From Mesorhizobium zhangyense (lineage in GTDB: Bacteria; Pseudomonadota; Alphaproteobacteria; Rhizobiales; Rhizobiaceae): a stretch of DNA of 64,000 nucleotides. Positions 16,374 through 25,440 of the stretch are shown here, one piece after another. Below the pieces are notes generated by a model. It saw nothing but the letters and a program-made list of their open reading frames with translations, searched no databases and was not told the DNA's origin. A program made the translations under genes and the position numbers. Numbering within the stretch: position 1 is the first letter of the stretch; every line of letters begins with the position of its first letter. The stretch is taken from the NCBI RefSeq assembly GCF_011045115.1, contig NZ_JAAKZG010000019.1:18675-82674 (forward strand), given 5' to 3'.

Positions 16374-17255
16374 TCAGCCCTTTACGCCGGAGCCGACGAT
16401 GCTGTCGACGAAGAAGCGTTGCAGGAAGACGAACAGGACAAGCGGCGGAAGTACAGCAAGCGTCGCCCCGGCCATGACGAGGCCGGTGTTCATGGCGCCA
16501 CGGTTGTAGCTCAGGAGCCGGCTCAGGCTGATGACGATCGGATACTGATCGCTGTTGCCCTGAAGCACGGTCAAAGGCCAGAGATAGCTGTTCCAGTGAT
16601 AGACGAAGGCAAACAGCGCCAGTGCTGCGATCGCCGGGATCACGCTTGGGGCGACGATGCTGAAGAGAATGCGCAGTTCTGACGCGCCATCGACCCGTGC
16701 CGCGTCGATCAGGTCGTCGGGAACGCCGGCAATGAACTGGCGCATCAGGAAGATGCCGAAAGCGTTGGCAAGGTTGGGCAGGATTACGCCGCCTAGACTC
16801 GCATTCAACCCGAGCGAACCGACGATCCGATAGAGCGGAATGAGGGTCACGATGGGCGGCAGGAACATCGTGGCGATCAGCAGTGCAAAGAGAAGGTTGC
16901 TGCCCCTAAAACGGTATTTGGCGAAGGCATAGCCTGCCATCAGGCTGGTCAGCAGGATGCCGGCGGTCGTCACCGAAGCAATGACGAGCGAATTCCACAT
17001 CGAGCGGCCGACATTGATGACACCGGCAACCTTGTCATAGGCATCGAAGCTCGGGGAACGCGGCAGCCAGACGGGTGGCACCTGCATGGTTTCGGCAGTC
17101 GTCTTGAAGCTTGAAAGCACCATCCAGACAAGCGGAAAGGCCGATGCGACGACCACGACTAGCATTAGCGTCGCAACAATCACGTCGCCGCCCGTAGGCC
17201 GCACCCTGCGGAAAATCAGCCCCCGCGTCGGCGCCTGATTGGTCGTGGCAGTCAT
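16374..17255 (-). CDS. Sugar ABC transporter permease, MalG/UgpE type
   Basis: 293 residues with six predicted membrane helices. The cytoplasmic EAA loop is clear: DDLIDAARVDGASELRILF, the contact site for the ATPase. The N-terminus (VIVATLMLVVVVASAFPLVW, then MVLSSFKTTAE) and the PPVWLPRSPSFDAY segment are typical of the second permease of carbohydrate-uptake family 1 systems. The start overlaps the stop of the upstream permease gene by 4 nt (ATGA), so the two are coupled. It forms a heterodimer with that protein in the inner membrane to import the sugar delivered by the binding protein encoded at 18208. Confidence 0.9.
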   Translation of the reverse strand: MTATTNQAPTRGLIFRRVRPTGGDVIVATLMLVVVVASAFPLVWMVLSSFKTTAETMQVPPVWLPRSPSFDAYDKVAGVINVGRSMWNSLVIASVTTAGILLTSLMAGYAFAKYRFRGSNLLFALLIATMFLPPIVTLIPLYRIVGSLGLNASLGGVILPNLANAFGIFLMRQFIAGVPDDLIDAARVDGASELRILFSIVAPSVIPAIAALALFAFVYHWNSYLWPLTVLQGNSDQYPIVISLSRLLSYNRGAMNTGLVMAGATLAVLPPLVLFVFLQRFFVDSIVGSGVKG

Positions 17256-18142
17256 TCTTCGTCCTTCCGTCTGGCAAAGGCGAACAGGGCGAAGATCACG
17301 ATGATCAGCGACAGCATCAACGTTACCGCCATGGCAGACCCCAAGCCGCCTTGCGCGCGCTCGATGCCGACCCGGCGGATATGGTAGGTCAGCACATTGG
17401 TCGAGCCGACCGGACCGCCCTGGGTGATCAGCGCTACCGGCTCGAAAACCTGCACGGCATTGATGACGGCAATCACCGCGCTGAACAGCAGTGTGCGGCG
17501 TAGCAGCGGTAGGGTGATCGCATAAAACTGCTGATGGGGTTCGGCCCCGTCGATCCAGGCGGCTTCATAGAGGCTACGCGGGATCTGCGTCAGGCCTGCG
17601 ATGACCAGCACGGTGAAATATCCGACCTGCTGCCAGACATTGAGGAAGACAATGGATATCAACGCCGTTCCAGGTGAGGAAAGCCATGGCTGGCCCCCAA
17701 GCCCAATCCAGCCAAGCATCTGGTTGAACGGGCCTTCGCTCGGCGAATAGAGCTTCGACCAGACGAGGGCTACCGCGATCATCGGCACCATATAGGTCGA
17801 GAACAGAACGGCGCGCAGGAAATTGCCGCCTGCAACATTGCGCTGGTAGACGAGCAGTCCGAGCCCGACGGAAAGCGGCAGGATCAGTATAACGGACAAG
17901 GCCGTGTAGATTGCCGTGTTGACGAAAGCGCCCTTGAAATCGCGGCCGATCGAGGTCGTGCCGAAAATCTCGAGGAAATTGTCGAGCCCGATGAAGCGCG
18001 CGGTCTGAAAACCGGTCTGTGTCGACCAGTCCTGCAAAGACAGCCAGATTGTAAGCGCCATCGGCAGCAAGATGAATACGCCGATAAGGGCAACGGCCGG
18101 GGTGAGCATCACCCACACGGAGCCGCGATAGGAAGTCGTCAT
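17252..18142 (-). CDS. Sugar ABC transporter permease, MalF/UgpA type
   Basis: 296 residues, about six membrane helices, beginning YRGSVWVMLTPAVALIGVF. The EAA loop IPRSLYEAAWIDGAEPHQQF is intact, and FLNVWQQVGYFTVLVIAGL is characteristic of the first permease of carbohydrate-uptake systems. It lies 65 nt after the binding-protein gene and overlaps the next permease gene by 4 nt. The ATPase is not in this operon but is encoded divergently at 22349, a UgpC/MsmK type that fits such permeases. Confidence 0.9.
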   Translation of the reverse strand: MTTSYRGSVWVMLTPAVALIGVFILLPMALTIWLSLQDWSTQTGFQTARFIGLDNFLEIFGTTSIGRDFKGAFVNTAIYTALSVILILPLSVGLGLLVYQRNVAGGNFLRAVLFSTYMVPMIAVALVWSKLYSPSEGPFNQMLGWIGLGGQPWLSSPGTALISIVFLNVWQQVGYFTVLVIAGLTQIPRSLYEAAWIDGAEPHQQFYAITLPLLRRTLLFSAVIAVINAVQVFEPVALITQGGPVGSTNVLTYHIRRVGIERAQGGLGSAMAVTLMLSLIIVIFALFAFARRKDEE

Positions 18143-18207
18143 GAAGTTGCCTTGTAGATGCTGCGGGAGCCATTTGTGACCGGCTCCCGCTTGCCCGGTC
18201 CGACCGG

Positions 18208-19500
18208 TTATTTCGCGGCGCGTTCCAGGATGGAGACGGCGTCGGTCTGTGCGTTTGTCTGCGCGTCCTTGGCCGAAACCTTACCGTATTGCAGCGCCTC
18301 GATCGTCTGCTGCAGGGATTCGCTGAACTCCTGGCCGCCCAGCACCACCGGGAACGGCTTGGCGTCTGCCAGCACGCTGACATAGCCGGAAAGGAATTCA
18401 GAGCCGAGCTTGTCCTTGAACGCATCCACGTCGGAGGTGCGCGAGGGAAGGATGCCCATCGACATCAGGATGTTGGCCATTGCCGATGAGCCGTTAGGTC
18501 CGGATTTCGCGCCGTTCAGCCAGGCGAGGAAATCCCAGGCCGCTTTCTGCTCGGCCTCGCCGGCACCGGCATTGACCACCGTCATCCACGAATAGGAGAT
18601 GGAGCGCGGTTTGTCGCCGCTCGGGCCAACCGGAATGGGCGCGGTGGCGATGTTGGAGAACTTCTCACCCATGCCCGTCTTCAGCGCACTTTCCCACCAG
18701 TTCGCCATGATGATCATGCCGGTCTTGCCGGAGACGAAATTGTCGAGAAATGGCCCGGTCGTATTGGCGTCGGCGGTGGCCATTGCCGGATCGCTGGACC
18801 CGGCCTTGATCAGATCTTCGTAGAGCTGGAACGTCTCACCGGCAGCCTTGCTATCAAGCATCGGCTTGCCGTCGGTGACGAGATCGCCACCGTTGGAGAC
18901 GAGAAGCGAGGAGAACGGATGCACGACGCCTGCCGCCCAGGAGTTGATCATGCCGAAGCCCTGCTGGCCGGCGTCCTTCTTGGTCAGTTTGGCAGCGGCG
19001 TCCTTGAATTCGTCCCAGGTCTTGGGTGGGCCTGAAATGCCTGCTTCTGCAAACAGCGCCTTGTTGTAGTTGAGTGCGTAAACGTCGATCTCGTTGGGGA
19101 TGCCGTAAAGCGTGCCGCCGACACTTGCCGCCGAAACGACACCCGCTGGCCAGGCGCCTTTCACCTCGGTTGCGACCGTTTCAGGTGCAGGCGCCACCAG
19201 TTTGTCGCGCGCGAGTTCGGGCAGCCACAGATCGTAGATGCCGGCAATGGTCGCGCCGTCCGCGCCGCCGCCTTGCGAGCGCAGCGTGGTCAGGAGATCG
19301 CCGAACGGGACCGCCCTGACGGTCACCGCCACATCAGGATTGGTCTTGGCATATTCCGTCGCTGCCTCTTCCAGAAGGGCAACGGTCTCGGGCGCCCAAT
19401 GGGTGAGGTAGGAGATTTTGACTGCTTCGGCAAAAGCCGCTGTCGGCAGCGCCATGATGCCGGCAGCGAGCGCGTATTTGATCGTCCAGACGAGTCTCAT
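18208..19500 (-). CDS. Sugar ABC transporter substrate-binding protein
   Basis: 430 residues from the start at 19500, which has TTGGAGGA 9 nt upstream and gives a signal peptide (about 1-24, AAFA-EAVK). An open extension to 19554 lacks these features. The mature protein is a type I extracellular solute-binding protein: strand KISYLTHWAPETVALLEEAA, MIIMANWWESALKTGMGEKF hinge region, and AAWDFLAWLNGAKSGPNGS near the C-terminus. It is first in the minus-strand operon, followed by the two permeases. The ligand is unknown; the divergent ROK kinase and SIS protein hint at a hexose, possibly an amino sugar. Confidence 0.9.
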   Translation of the reverse strand: MRLVWTIKYALAAGIMALPTAAFAEAVKISYLTHWAPETVALLEEAATEYAKTNPDVAVTVRAVPFGDLLTTLRSQGGGADGATIAGIYDLWLPELARDKLVAPAPETVATEVKGAWPAGVVSAASVGGTLYGIPNEIDVYALNYNKALFAEAGISGPPKTWDEFKDAAAKLTKKDAGQQGFGMINSWAAGVVHPFSSLLVSNGGDLVTDGKPMLDSKAAGETFQLYEDLIKAGSSDPAMATADANTTGPFLDNFVSGKTGMIIMANWWESALKTGMGEKFSNIATAPIPVGPSGDKPRSISYSWMTVVNAGAGEAEQKAAWDFLAWLNGAKSGPNGSSAMANILMSMGILPSRTSDVDAFKDKLGSEFLSGYVSVLADAKPFPVVLGGQEFSESLQQTIEALQYGKVSAKDAQTNAQTDAVSILERAAK

Positions 19501-19557
19501 GAAATAGGTCCTCCAACTGATCTGATTATGTTCCCGGGTAGCATTCTTTGACAAGAG

Positions 19558-19570
19558 GTTATAACGTCAT
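19558..19570. promoter_or_regulatory. Candidate GntR operator, copy 1
   Basis: GTTATAACGTCAT. It contains the 8-bp palindrome GTTATAAC, and 12 of its bases (TTATAACGTCAT) are repeated in exact inverted form at 19719-19730. It lies about 58 bp upstream of the binding-protein start. Confidence 0.5.
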
Positions 19571-19718
19571 ATTCATATCTGCAAGGGGAGGTGTTCGCGG
19601 TGGTTTCGGTTGGCCGGTGGGGAACAGATCCGGTGATCTGCGACCAGAAAATCTGGCTAACCTGCGGTCTTCGCCCTCGAGCGGCAGCATTCGGAAATCA
19701 TCTTGCCTGCAAGTCTTC

Positions 19719-19731
19719 ATGACGTTATAAC
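19719..19731. promoter_or_regulatory. Candidate GntR operator, copy 2
   Basis: ATGACGTTATAAC, the exact reverse complement of copy 1 with the same GTTATAAC palindrome. It lies about 126 bp upstream of the ROK kinase start. Centre-to-centre distance to copy 1 is 166 bp, so looping between the two is conceivable. Confidence 0.5.
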
Positions 19732-19856
19732 AACATGATCTACGTAAACGCACAAGGCCGGCGCAAAAGAAATGGGAAATCGCATCATCGGAAAGTCAGG
19801 CCGCTCATGAGGGCAGGGTTTCAGACCTTTAAACCGCACGCTGCGAGGCTTGGTCG

Positions 19857-20732
19857 ATGACGCAGGTGCTTGCCATCGATCTCGGTGGAACGCAGCTGCG
19901 CGCGGCGGTTTCCAGCGGCGACCCCGCATCGCTGCGCGATCTCACAAGGGAGCCGGCGCCGGCCAGCCTCGCTGACTTCACCGGCCGCCTCGCGGCGTTG
20001 CGGGCGGAGGTGGGGGATGTGACGGCGATTGGCCTTGCCGTGCCGGGTCTGGTCGAGAATACGCAATGTCGCTGGATTCCCAATCTACCCTATCTGGACG
20101 GTCTCGACATCGCGGCACTGTTCCCGGATCTGCAGATCGGGCTCGGCAACGATGCCCAGATCTCCCTGCTGGCTGAAGCGGAAGCCGGTGCGGCACGCGG
20201 CACCTCCGACGCCATCCTGCTGGCGATTGGCACGGGCATCGGCTCAGCGGTTCTCGCCAATGGCCGGATCGTCGCCGGCGCGCGGGGTGGCGCCTGTTCC
20301 TTCGGCTGGGCCTGCGCCGACATGGACGATCCCGGCGAGGACCGCAGCGGCTGGCTCGAACGCATGGCAGCCGGGCGGGCGCTCGATGACATCGCCATTC
20401 GCCTGGGCAAGGCAAATGGTGCTGAGTTGATCGCTGCGGCGCGCGAAGGTGACTCGGCTGCGATTACAGCCTTGCAAAAGCCGGTTCAAAGCCTGGGCAT
20501 GGCGCTTGCCGGTGCGGTCGCGCTGCTAGATCCGGAAGTGATCCTGATTGCCGGCGGCATTTCCGCGGCACTCGATGTGCTCGGCCAACCCGTTCTTGAC
20601 GCTATGCGCAGGCAGCTTCCGGCGCATTTGCGTCCGATAGAAATCAGAGCCGGAACCTTCGGCGCACGCGCCGGAATAGTCGGCGCAGCACTTGCCGGCG
20701 CGGCCGGACAAAACTGGAGACAGATACGATGA
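19857..20732 (+). CDS. ROK family sugar kinase-like protein
   Basis: 291 residues. The phosphate-binding loop AIDLGGTQLRAAV, the catalytic Asp99 in LGNDAQ, the second phosphate loop LLAIGTGIGSAVLANG and the adenosine motif LIAGGISAAL are all present, as expected for a ROK kinase that phosphorylates a hexose or N-acetylhexosamine at C6. The usual zinc motif CxCGxxGC is missing: the matching place reads ACADMDDPGEDRSGWLE, so only one Cys is left. Its stop overlaps the start of the GntR gene (ATGA). It probably traps the imported sugar in the cytoplasm. Confidence 0.82.
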   Translation: MTQVLAIDLGGTQLRAAVSSGDPASLRDLTREPAPASLADFTGRLAALRAEVGDVTAIGLAVPGLVENTQCRWIPNLPYLDGLDIAALFPDLQIGLGNDAQISLLAEAEAGAARGTSDAILLAIGTGIGSAVLANGRIVAGARGGACSFGWACADMDDPGEDRSGWLERMAAGRALDDIAIRLGKANGAELIAAAREGDSAAITALQKPVQSLGMALAGAVALLDPEVILIAGGISAALDVLGQPVLDAMRRQLPAHLRPIEIRAGTFGARAGIVGAALAGAAGQNWRQIR

Positions 20733-21472
20733 GCCAGGCGACCTATTCCCAACCCGATCGCCGTCGACCCGAACCGCTCTGGTATCAGGTCGAAGAGGCC
20801 ATCCGCACCATCGTCAAAAGCGGCGAGTGGCCGACCGGCAGCCAGATTCCCGCCGAGGATCGCCTCTGCATCATGTTCGGCGTCAGCCGTATCACGCTGC
20901 GCCATGCCTTGCGCAATCTCGAGGAGCAGGGCCTTCTGCGTCGCGAACATGGCCGTGGCACCTTCGTGCGCAGCGCCAAGCTGGTTGCCGGCACGCGTGA
21001 GCTGACAAGCTTTACGCAGGAGATGGGCAATCTCGGCCTGGTCGTCGGCTCACGCCTGCTCGACTTCGGCCTGACCACTGCGGATGCCGCGGCGGCCGCC
21101 GCCCTGGAAATCGAAGAAGGCGAACCGGTCGTGCGCATCCGCCGCCTTCGTCTTGGCAACGACGCGCCGATCGGCATCCAGACGGCGCAGCTGCCTGTGG
21201 CGCGGGTGCCCGATTTTCTCGAGCCTGGTCCACCTGAAGGCTCGCTCTATGAGGCTCTCAGCAGGCGCTACGGCATCAACCCGGTGGAGGCGCGGGAAAT
21301 CTATCGCGTGGCTTCCGTGGGCGCCGAGGATGCGGCACTGCTGGACCTGCCTGCCGGAACCCCGGCCTTCGTCGTGGAACGCATCACCACCGACGAGCGC
21401 GGCCCGTTCGAGTTCACCGTCTCGGTCATGCGCGGCGATCGATACGAAATCCGTTCGACGCTGCGTTCCTAA
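20729..21472 (+). CDS. GntR family regulator with UTRA domain (HutC type)
   Basis: 247 residues. Residues about 15-78 form the winged helix-turn-helix (LWYQVEEAIRTIVKSGEWPT, GSQIPAEDRLCIMFGVSRIT, LRHALRNLEEQGLLRREHGR, GTF). Residues about 95-240 are a UTRA effector domain that typically binds a sugar phosphate or similar ligand. It overlaps the ROK gene by 4 nt and precedes the SIS gene, so it is the likely local regulator, sensing a phosphorylated product of the pathway and binding the GTTATAAC repeats in the divergent promoter. The ligand is not known. Confidence 0.88.
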   Translation: MSQATYSQPDRRRPEPLWYQVEEAIRTIVKSGEWPTGSQIPAEDRLCIMFGVSRITLRHALRNLEEQGLLRREHGRGTFVRSAKLVAGTRELTSFTQEMGNLGLVVGSRLLDFGLTTADAAAAAALEIEEGEPVVRIRRLRLGNDAPIGIQTAQLPVARVPDFLEPGPPEGSLYEALSRRYGINPVEAREIYRVASVGAEDAALLDLPAGTPAFVVERITTDERGPFEFTVSVMRGDRYEIRSTLRS

Positions 21473-21496
21473 CCAATCACCAACAGGAGAATTATT

Positions 21497-22291
21497 GTGT
21501 CCGACCTCTATATTGGCCGTCTGGCTGCCTTGATCGAACAGGCTTCGAAAACCAACGCCGAAGCGTTCGAAACCGCCTCCGGCCGCTTTGCCGACACGCT
21601 TGCCGGCGGTGGCCTGGTCCATCTCTACGGCTCGGGTCATTCGGTCCTACCCTGCCAGGAAGCCTTTCCGCGCTACGGCACCTATGTCGGCTTCAACCCG
21701 CTGACCGACCCCCGTGTCATGTGGCACAATGTGCTCGGCGCCGGTGGCGTGCGCGAGCTGCTGTGGCTCGAGCGCACCGAAAACTACGCCGAGAAATTCC
21801 TCGATCACCAGCCGCTCAACGAGGGCGACAGCATCATCATTTTCGGCCATAGCGGCCGCAACGCCTCGGGCATCGAAACCGCGCTCTATGCCAAGAAGCG
21901 CGGCATCTTCGTCGTGGCGATCACCAGCAAGAACAATCTCGACAAGCCGGCCACGCACTCCTCGGGCAAGCGGCTGGCGGACGCCGCTGACCTCGTCATC
22001 GACACCTGTTCTCCGATCGAGGATGCCATAGTGCCGGTCGAAGGCTGGAGCCGCCCGGTGTCGGGTTCCTCGACCGTTCTGGCGATGATCATGACGCATG
22101 AGCTGATCGCCCGCACCGCGCAGAACCTTGCCGACCGCGGCATCGAGCTTCCGACCTTCGCCTCGCCGACCATTGCCGGCGTTACGCTCCATGACACGGA
22201 CGTCATCTACGGCGTCTACCGCGAGCGCATGCTCGAGGCCCAGAAGAAGCATCTTCCAGCCTTCCAGGCGAAGATGCGCGGCGAGAAGTAA
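21497..22291 (+). CDS. SIS domain sugar phosphate-binding protein (UPF0309 type)
   Basis: 264 residues, GTG start with AGGAGAA upstream. The SIS fold is evident: LVHLYGSGHSVLPCQEAFPR, then EGDSIIIFGHSGRNASGIET with the Ser-rich sugar phosphate loop, and FVVAITSKNNLDK. The first loop resembles UPF0309 proteins, which are thought to act on amino-sugar phosphates as isomerase, deaminase or lyase, with no firmly established reaction. It lies between the GntR regulator and the ATPase gene, so it probably processes the phosphorylated sugar made by the ROK kinase. Confidence 0.82.
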   Translation: MSDLYIGRLAALIEQASKTNAEAFETASGRFADTLAGGGLVHLYGSGHSVLPCQEAFPRYGTYVGFNPLTDPRVMWHNVLGAGGVRELLWLERTENYAEKFLDHQPLNEGDSIIIFGHSGRNASGIETALYAKKRGIFVVAITSKNNLDKPATHSSGKRLADAADLVIDTCSPIEDAIVPVEGWSRPVSGSSTVLAMIMTHELIARTAQNLADRGIELPTFASPTIAGVTLHDTDVIYGVYRERMLEAQKKHLPAFQAKMRGEK

Positions 22292-22348
22292 TAATTTCGG
22301 GCGGTGGCACATGCCGCCGCCTGCTTTTTTTCCAGGGGAGCCGACCAT

Positions 22349-23428
22349 ATGGCCTCGATCGAACTGCGCAGCCTGAAGAAATCCTTCGGCGCGGTCGACA
22401 TCATCCACAATCTCGACCTCAAGATCGAGGATGGCGAATTCGTTGCCCTGGTCGGGCCGTCCGGCTGCGGCAAGTCGACCTTGCTGCGGATGATCGCTGG
22501 CCTTGAAATGGCGACGGATGGCGACATCCTGATCGGCGACAAGGTCGTCAACGACCTCAACCCGCGCGAGCGCAACATTGCGATGGTGTTCCAGAGCTAC
22601 GCGCTGTATCCGCATATGACGGTCGCGCAGAATATGGCCTTTAATCTCAAGCTGTCCGGCAAATCAAAGGCCGAAATCAAGACCCGCGTCGATGAGGCCG
22701 CGCGTATGCTCGATCTGACCGCGCTGCTCGATCGGCGCCCGGCGCAGCTTTCGGGCGGCCAGCGACAGCGTGTCGCCATGGGCCGCGCCGTCGTGCGCAA
22801 CCCGGCGATCTTCCTGTTCGACGAACCCTTGTCGAACCTCGATGCCAAGCTCCGGGTCCAGATGCGTGCCGAGATCAAGTCGCTGCACCAGAAGGTGGCG
22901 ACGACTTCGCTCTATGTCACCCACGACCAGCTCGAAGCCATGACGCTCGCCGACCGTATCGTCGTTTTGAATGGCGGGCGTATCGAACAGCAAGGCAGCC
23001 CGCTCGATCTCTATCGCAACCCGGCAAATCTTTTCGTGGCGGGCTTCATCGGCTCACCTGCCATGAATTTTCTTGAGGCGACAGCCGTTTCGACGCCGAA
23101 AGGATTGGCCGCGAAGCTGGAGGGAGGCAATTTGCTGCTGCTTGAAACAGCTTCTCTGGCGCTCAAGGAAGGGCAGGCGCTGACGATCGGCATTCGACCC
23201 GAGCACCTGATGCCCGTTTCCGGAGGCGGTCTGCTTTCCGGTGCGACCCGTATCGTCGAGCCGACCGGCGCACAGACCCATGTGATTTTCAACTATGCCG
23301 GGCAAGATGTCGTGGCGGTCGTGGATGGCATGCACGACGCAGCCGTGGGACGACAGTTCGATGTTTCGGCGGCAGCAGGCCAGATACATGTTTTCGACAG
23401 GCAATCAGGCATACGGCTCGGTCGCTGA
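22349..23428 (+). CDS. Sugar ABC transporter ATP-binding protein, UgpC/MsmK type
   Basis: 359 residues. Walker [10 protein letters not shown], signature [19 protein letters not shown], Walker [17 protein letters not shown] and the H-loop [15 protein letters not shown] are intact. Residues about 240-359 form the OB-fold regulatory domain ([31 protein letters not shown]) typical of carbohydrate-uptake ATPases. AGGGGAG ahead of the ATG at 22349 decides the start. It completes the importer whose binding protein and permeases are encoded divergently at 16374-19500. Confidence 0.92.
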   Translation: MASIELRSLKKSFGAVDIIHNLDLKIEDGEFVALVGPSGCGKSTLLRMIAGLEMATDGDILIGDKVVNDLNPRERNIAMVFQSYALYPHMTVAQNMAFNLKLSGKSKAEIKTRVDEAARMLDLTALLDRRPAQLSGGQRQRVAMGRAVVRNPAIFLFDEPLSNLDAKLRVQMRAEIKSLHQKVATTSLYVTHDQLEAMTLADRIVVLNGGRIEQQGSPLDLYRNPANLFVAGFIGSPAMNFLEATAVSTPKGLAAKLEGGNLLLLETASLALKEGQALTIGIRPEHLMPVSGGGLLSGATRIVEPTGAQTHVIFNYAGQDVVAVVDGMHDAAVGRQFDVSAAAGQIHVFDRQSGIRLGR

Positions 23429-23589
23429 CAAGGTCACATGATGAGGTTTGTAGCTTTGGCTAATTTACAACTTGACCGAGCAAGCATGATTGTCGCGGCA
23501 ATGCCGCCGATCTTTCGGTCGTAAAGAAAGCGTTCATCCTTCCCGCGTGCGGATATTTGCACGCGCTTCCCTGGTTATGCTATTTCTAC

Positions 23590-23607
23590 CTTCACCTTAA
23601 GGTGAAG
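23590..23607. promoter_or_regulatory. Perfect 18-bp palindrome over the ribosome site of the GGDEF-EAL gene
   Basis: CTTCACCTTAAGGTGAAG is its own reverse complement and ends 2 nt before the ATG at 23610. Its right half supplies the ribosome site AAGGTG. It may be a repressor operator or an mRNA hairpin that hides the ribosome site. Confidence 0.55.
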
Positions 23608-23609
23608 CG

Positions 23610-25391
23610 ATGCGGAATTTATACCGTTTGTGGGACCGGCTCTTACGTCCAAAGACTTGGGGGGTCGGGGCGAAGACCGACGGTTTTTCCTTAGGCGACC
23701 CTCTCTCAGGGAGCGACGCGCGCCTTGCGGACCATTTGACGAACACCACTGACATCGTTTCGTTCTATGACCGCGACTTCCGCCTGACCCATTACACCAC
23801 CAAGCTCAAGAGCATCCAGGGTAACGTGGTCGCGGCAGGCGCCGCGATCTGGGAAGTCTATCCAGGGTTTCTCGACACGAGGCTTCGCGGCGAACTTGAC
23901 CGCGTGCTTCACGGTGGCTCGCCGACAACGATCGATCTTCGGGCCTCCGGCGATGAAACGCCGCGATCGGCTTTCGTTTTTGGCGTCGTAAATGGTGTGG
24001 GGATCATTGAATCCCGGGAAACCGGGCAGGGCGGGCGGACGATTGCCGAGGAGCAGGAACATGTAACGCTCCTTCATCAGGCGACACACGACGTTTTGAC
24101 CGGTTTGCAGAATCGCCGCCGCTTCAGCGAGCGGCTGCAGCAGGCTTTGACTGCGGTCGATGCTTTGCAGGAGAAGGTGGCCCTGCTGCAAATCGACCTC
24201 GATGAGTTCAAGGCAGTCAACGACACACTCGGCCACGGCGCGGGTGATGCCTTGCTCCAGCTCGCGGCGGGCCGGATACAGGACACGCTGCGGGATGGCG
24301 AATCGGCTTACCGGTACGCCGGCGACGAATTCGCCGTCATCCAGTCGGGAAAGGAGCAGCCTACTGAGGCCGAACGCCTTGCCGGTGCGCTGATCGACGC
24401 GCTCAAGACGCCGTTCGTCATCAACGGCATTCCGGTGTTCATCGGCGCAAGCATTGGCATCGCTTTCGGGCCGGAGCACGGAACCGAAAGTGAGCAGCTG
24501 ATGAAAGCAGCCGACATTGCGCTCTATGCGGCCAAGAGAGACGGGCGCGGCTGTGCACGGGTCTTCAATCGCTCGATGCTGCTTTTGCTCGAACAACGGG
24601 AGAATCTGCGGCGGAGCCTGCGAATGGCGCTCGAGCGCAGCGAGCTTTACCTGGAGTATCAGCCTCTCTTCAGCACGCCTTCGTCTGTTGTCGGCTTCGA
24701 AGCGTTGCTGCGCTGGCGGCATCCCGAGATCGGCACAATTCCTCCGGGTGTGTTCATACCGATCGCCGAAGCCGATGGCCTGATGGACGAGATCGGTCGA
24801 TGGGTGCTTGAGGAAGCCTGCCGCGAAGCAACGACGTGGCCCTCTTCACTGACGGTATCGGTGAATTTGTCTCCGGCGCAATTCCTCAGCGGGTCGCTTA
24901 CCGATAGCGTCGCCCAGGTCATCGATGCCGTCGGGCTGCGTGCCGACCGGCTTGAATTCGAGATAACCGAGACGGTTCTCCTCGAGCAGACGATCGATAA
25001 TCTCGACACGCTTAACACTTTGAACGTGCTGGGTATTCGAATCTCGCTCGACGACTTCGGCACCTATTACTCTTCGTTGAGCTATCTTAAGAACTTCCCC
25101 TTCGATACGCTGAAGATCGACCAGTACTTCATAAACGACCTTGAGACCGATCAGAAAAGCCAGACGATAGTCCGGTCAATCATCGGGCTTGCCCATGGAT
25201 TGGGGATCAGCGTCACCGCCGAAGGCGTCGAGACAAAGGGCCAGGCGCGATGGCTGAAGAAGGAAGGCTGTGACTGCCTGCAGGGCAATCTCCTGGGGCG
25301 GCCTATGGGAGCGGAGGCGGCGCGCAATTTCGTCAGGCGTTCGGCGCATGTGACGAGCAGCGGAAAGGAGGAGCGAAATCGGGCAGTTTAG
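23610..25391 (+). CDS. Diguanylate cyclase/phosphodiesterase (GGDEF-EAL) with PAS-like N-terminus
   Basis: 593 residues, no clear membrane segment. Residues about 40-140 look like a PAS-type sensor (LADHLTNTTDIVSFYDRDFR, ending in GVGIIESRE). Residues about 155-310 form a GGDEF domain with signature YRYAGDEF, a variant known in active cyclases; no RxxD inhibitory site stands at the usual place. Residues about 325-575 form an EAL domain with EALLRW, VSVNLS, EITET, DDFG, TLKID, AEGVE and LQGNLLGRP, so the metal and catalytic residues for c-di-GMP hydrolysis appear complete. It ends 49 nt before the five-gene signalling operon and may feed the same decision between matrix production and motility. 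Confidence 0.9.
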   Translation: MRNLYRLWDRLLRPKTWGVGAKTDGFSLGDPLSGSDARLADHLTNTTDIVSFYDRDFRLTHYTTKLKSIQGNVVAAGAAIWEVYPGFLDTRLRGELDRVLHGGSPTTIDLRASGDETPRSAFVFGVVNGVGIIESRETGQGGRTIAEEQEHVTLLHQATHDVLTGLQNRRRFSERLQQALTAVDALQEKVALLQIDLDEFKAVNDTLGHGAGDALLQLAAGRIQDTLRDGESAYRYAGDEFAVIQSGKEQPTEAERLAGALIDALKTPFVINGIPVFIGASIGIAFGPEHGTESEQLMKAADIALYAAKRDGRGCARVFNRSMLLLLEQRENLRRSLRMALERSELYLEYQPLFSTPSSVVGFEALLRWRHPEIGTIPPGVFIPIAEADGLMDEIGRWVLEEACREATTWPSSLTVSVNLSPAQFLSGSLTDSVAQVIDAVGLRADRLEFEITETVLLEQTIDNLDTLNTLNVLGIRISLDDFGTYYSSLSYLKNFPFDTLKIDQYFINDLETDQKSQTIVRSIIGLAHGLGISVTAEGVETKGQARWLKKEGCDCLQGNLLGRPMGAEAARNFVRRSAHVTSSGKEERNRAV

Positions 25392-25440
25392 ACTCCGCCC
25401 GGCACGTAGGTGAAATCTGCAAGACTGCAAACAGCGGGGA

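Larger units (their letters stand above)
19501..19856. other. Divergent promoter region between the sugar binding protein and ROK kinase genes
   Basis: This 356-base region must hold the promoters of both arms of the sugar uptake unit. It carries no gene. It holds two copies of GTTATAAC embedded in a long inverted pair, listed separately, which are good candidates for the operator of the GntR-type regulator encoded at 20729. Confidence 0.6.

Noticed and set aside
23610..25391. GGDEF domain judged inactive because of AGDEF
   Set aside because: The A in place of the first G occurs in active cyclases, so inactivity cannot be claimed from this change alone.
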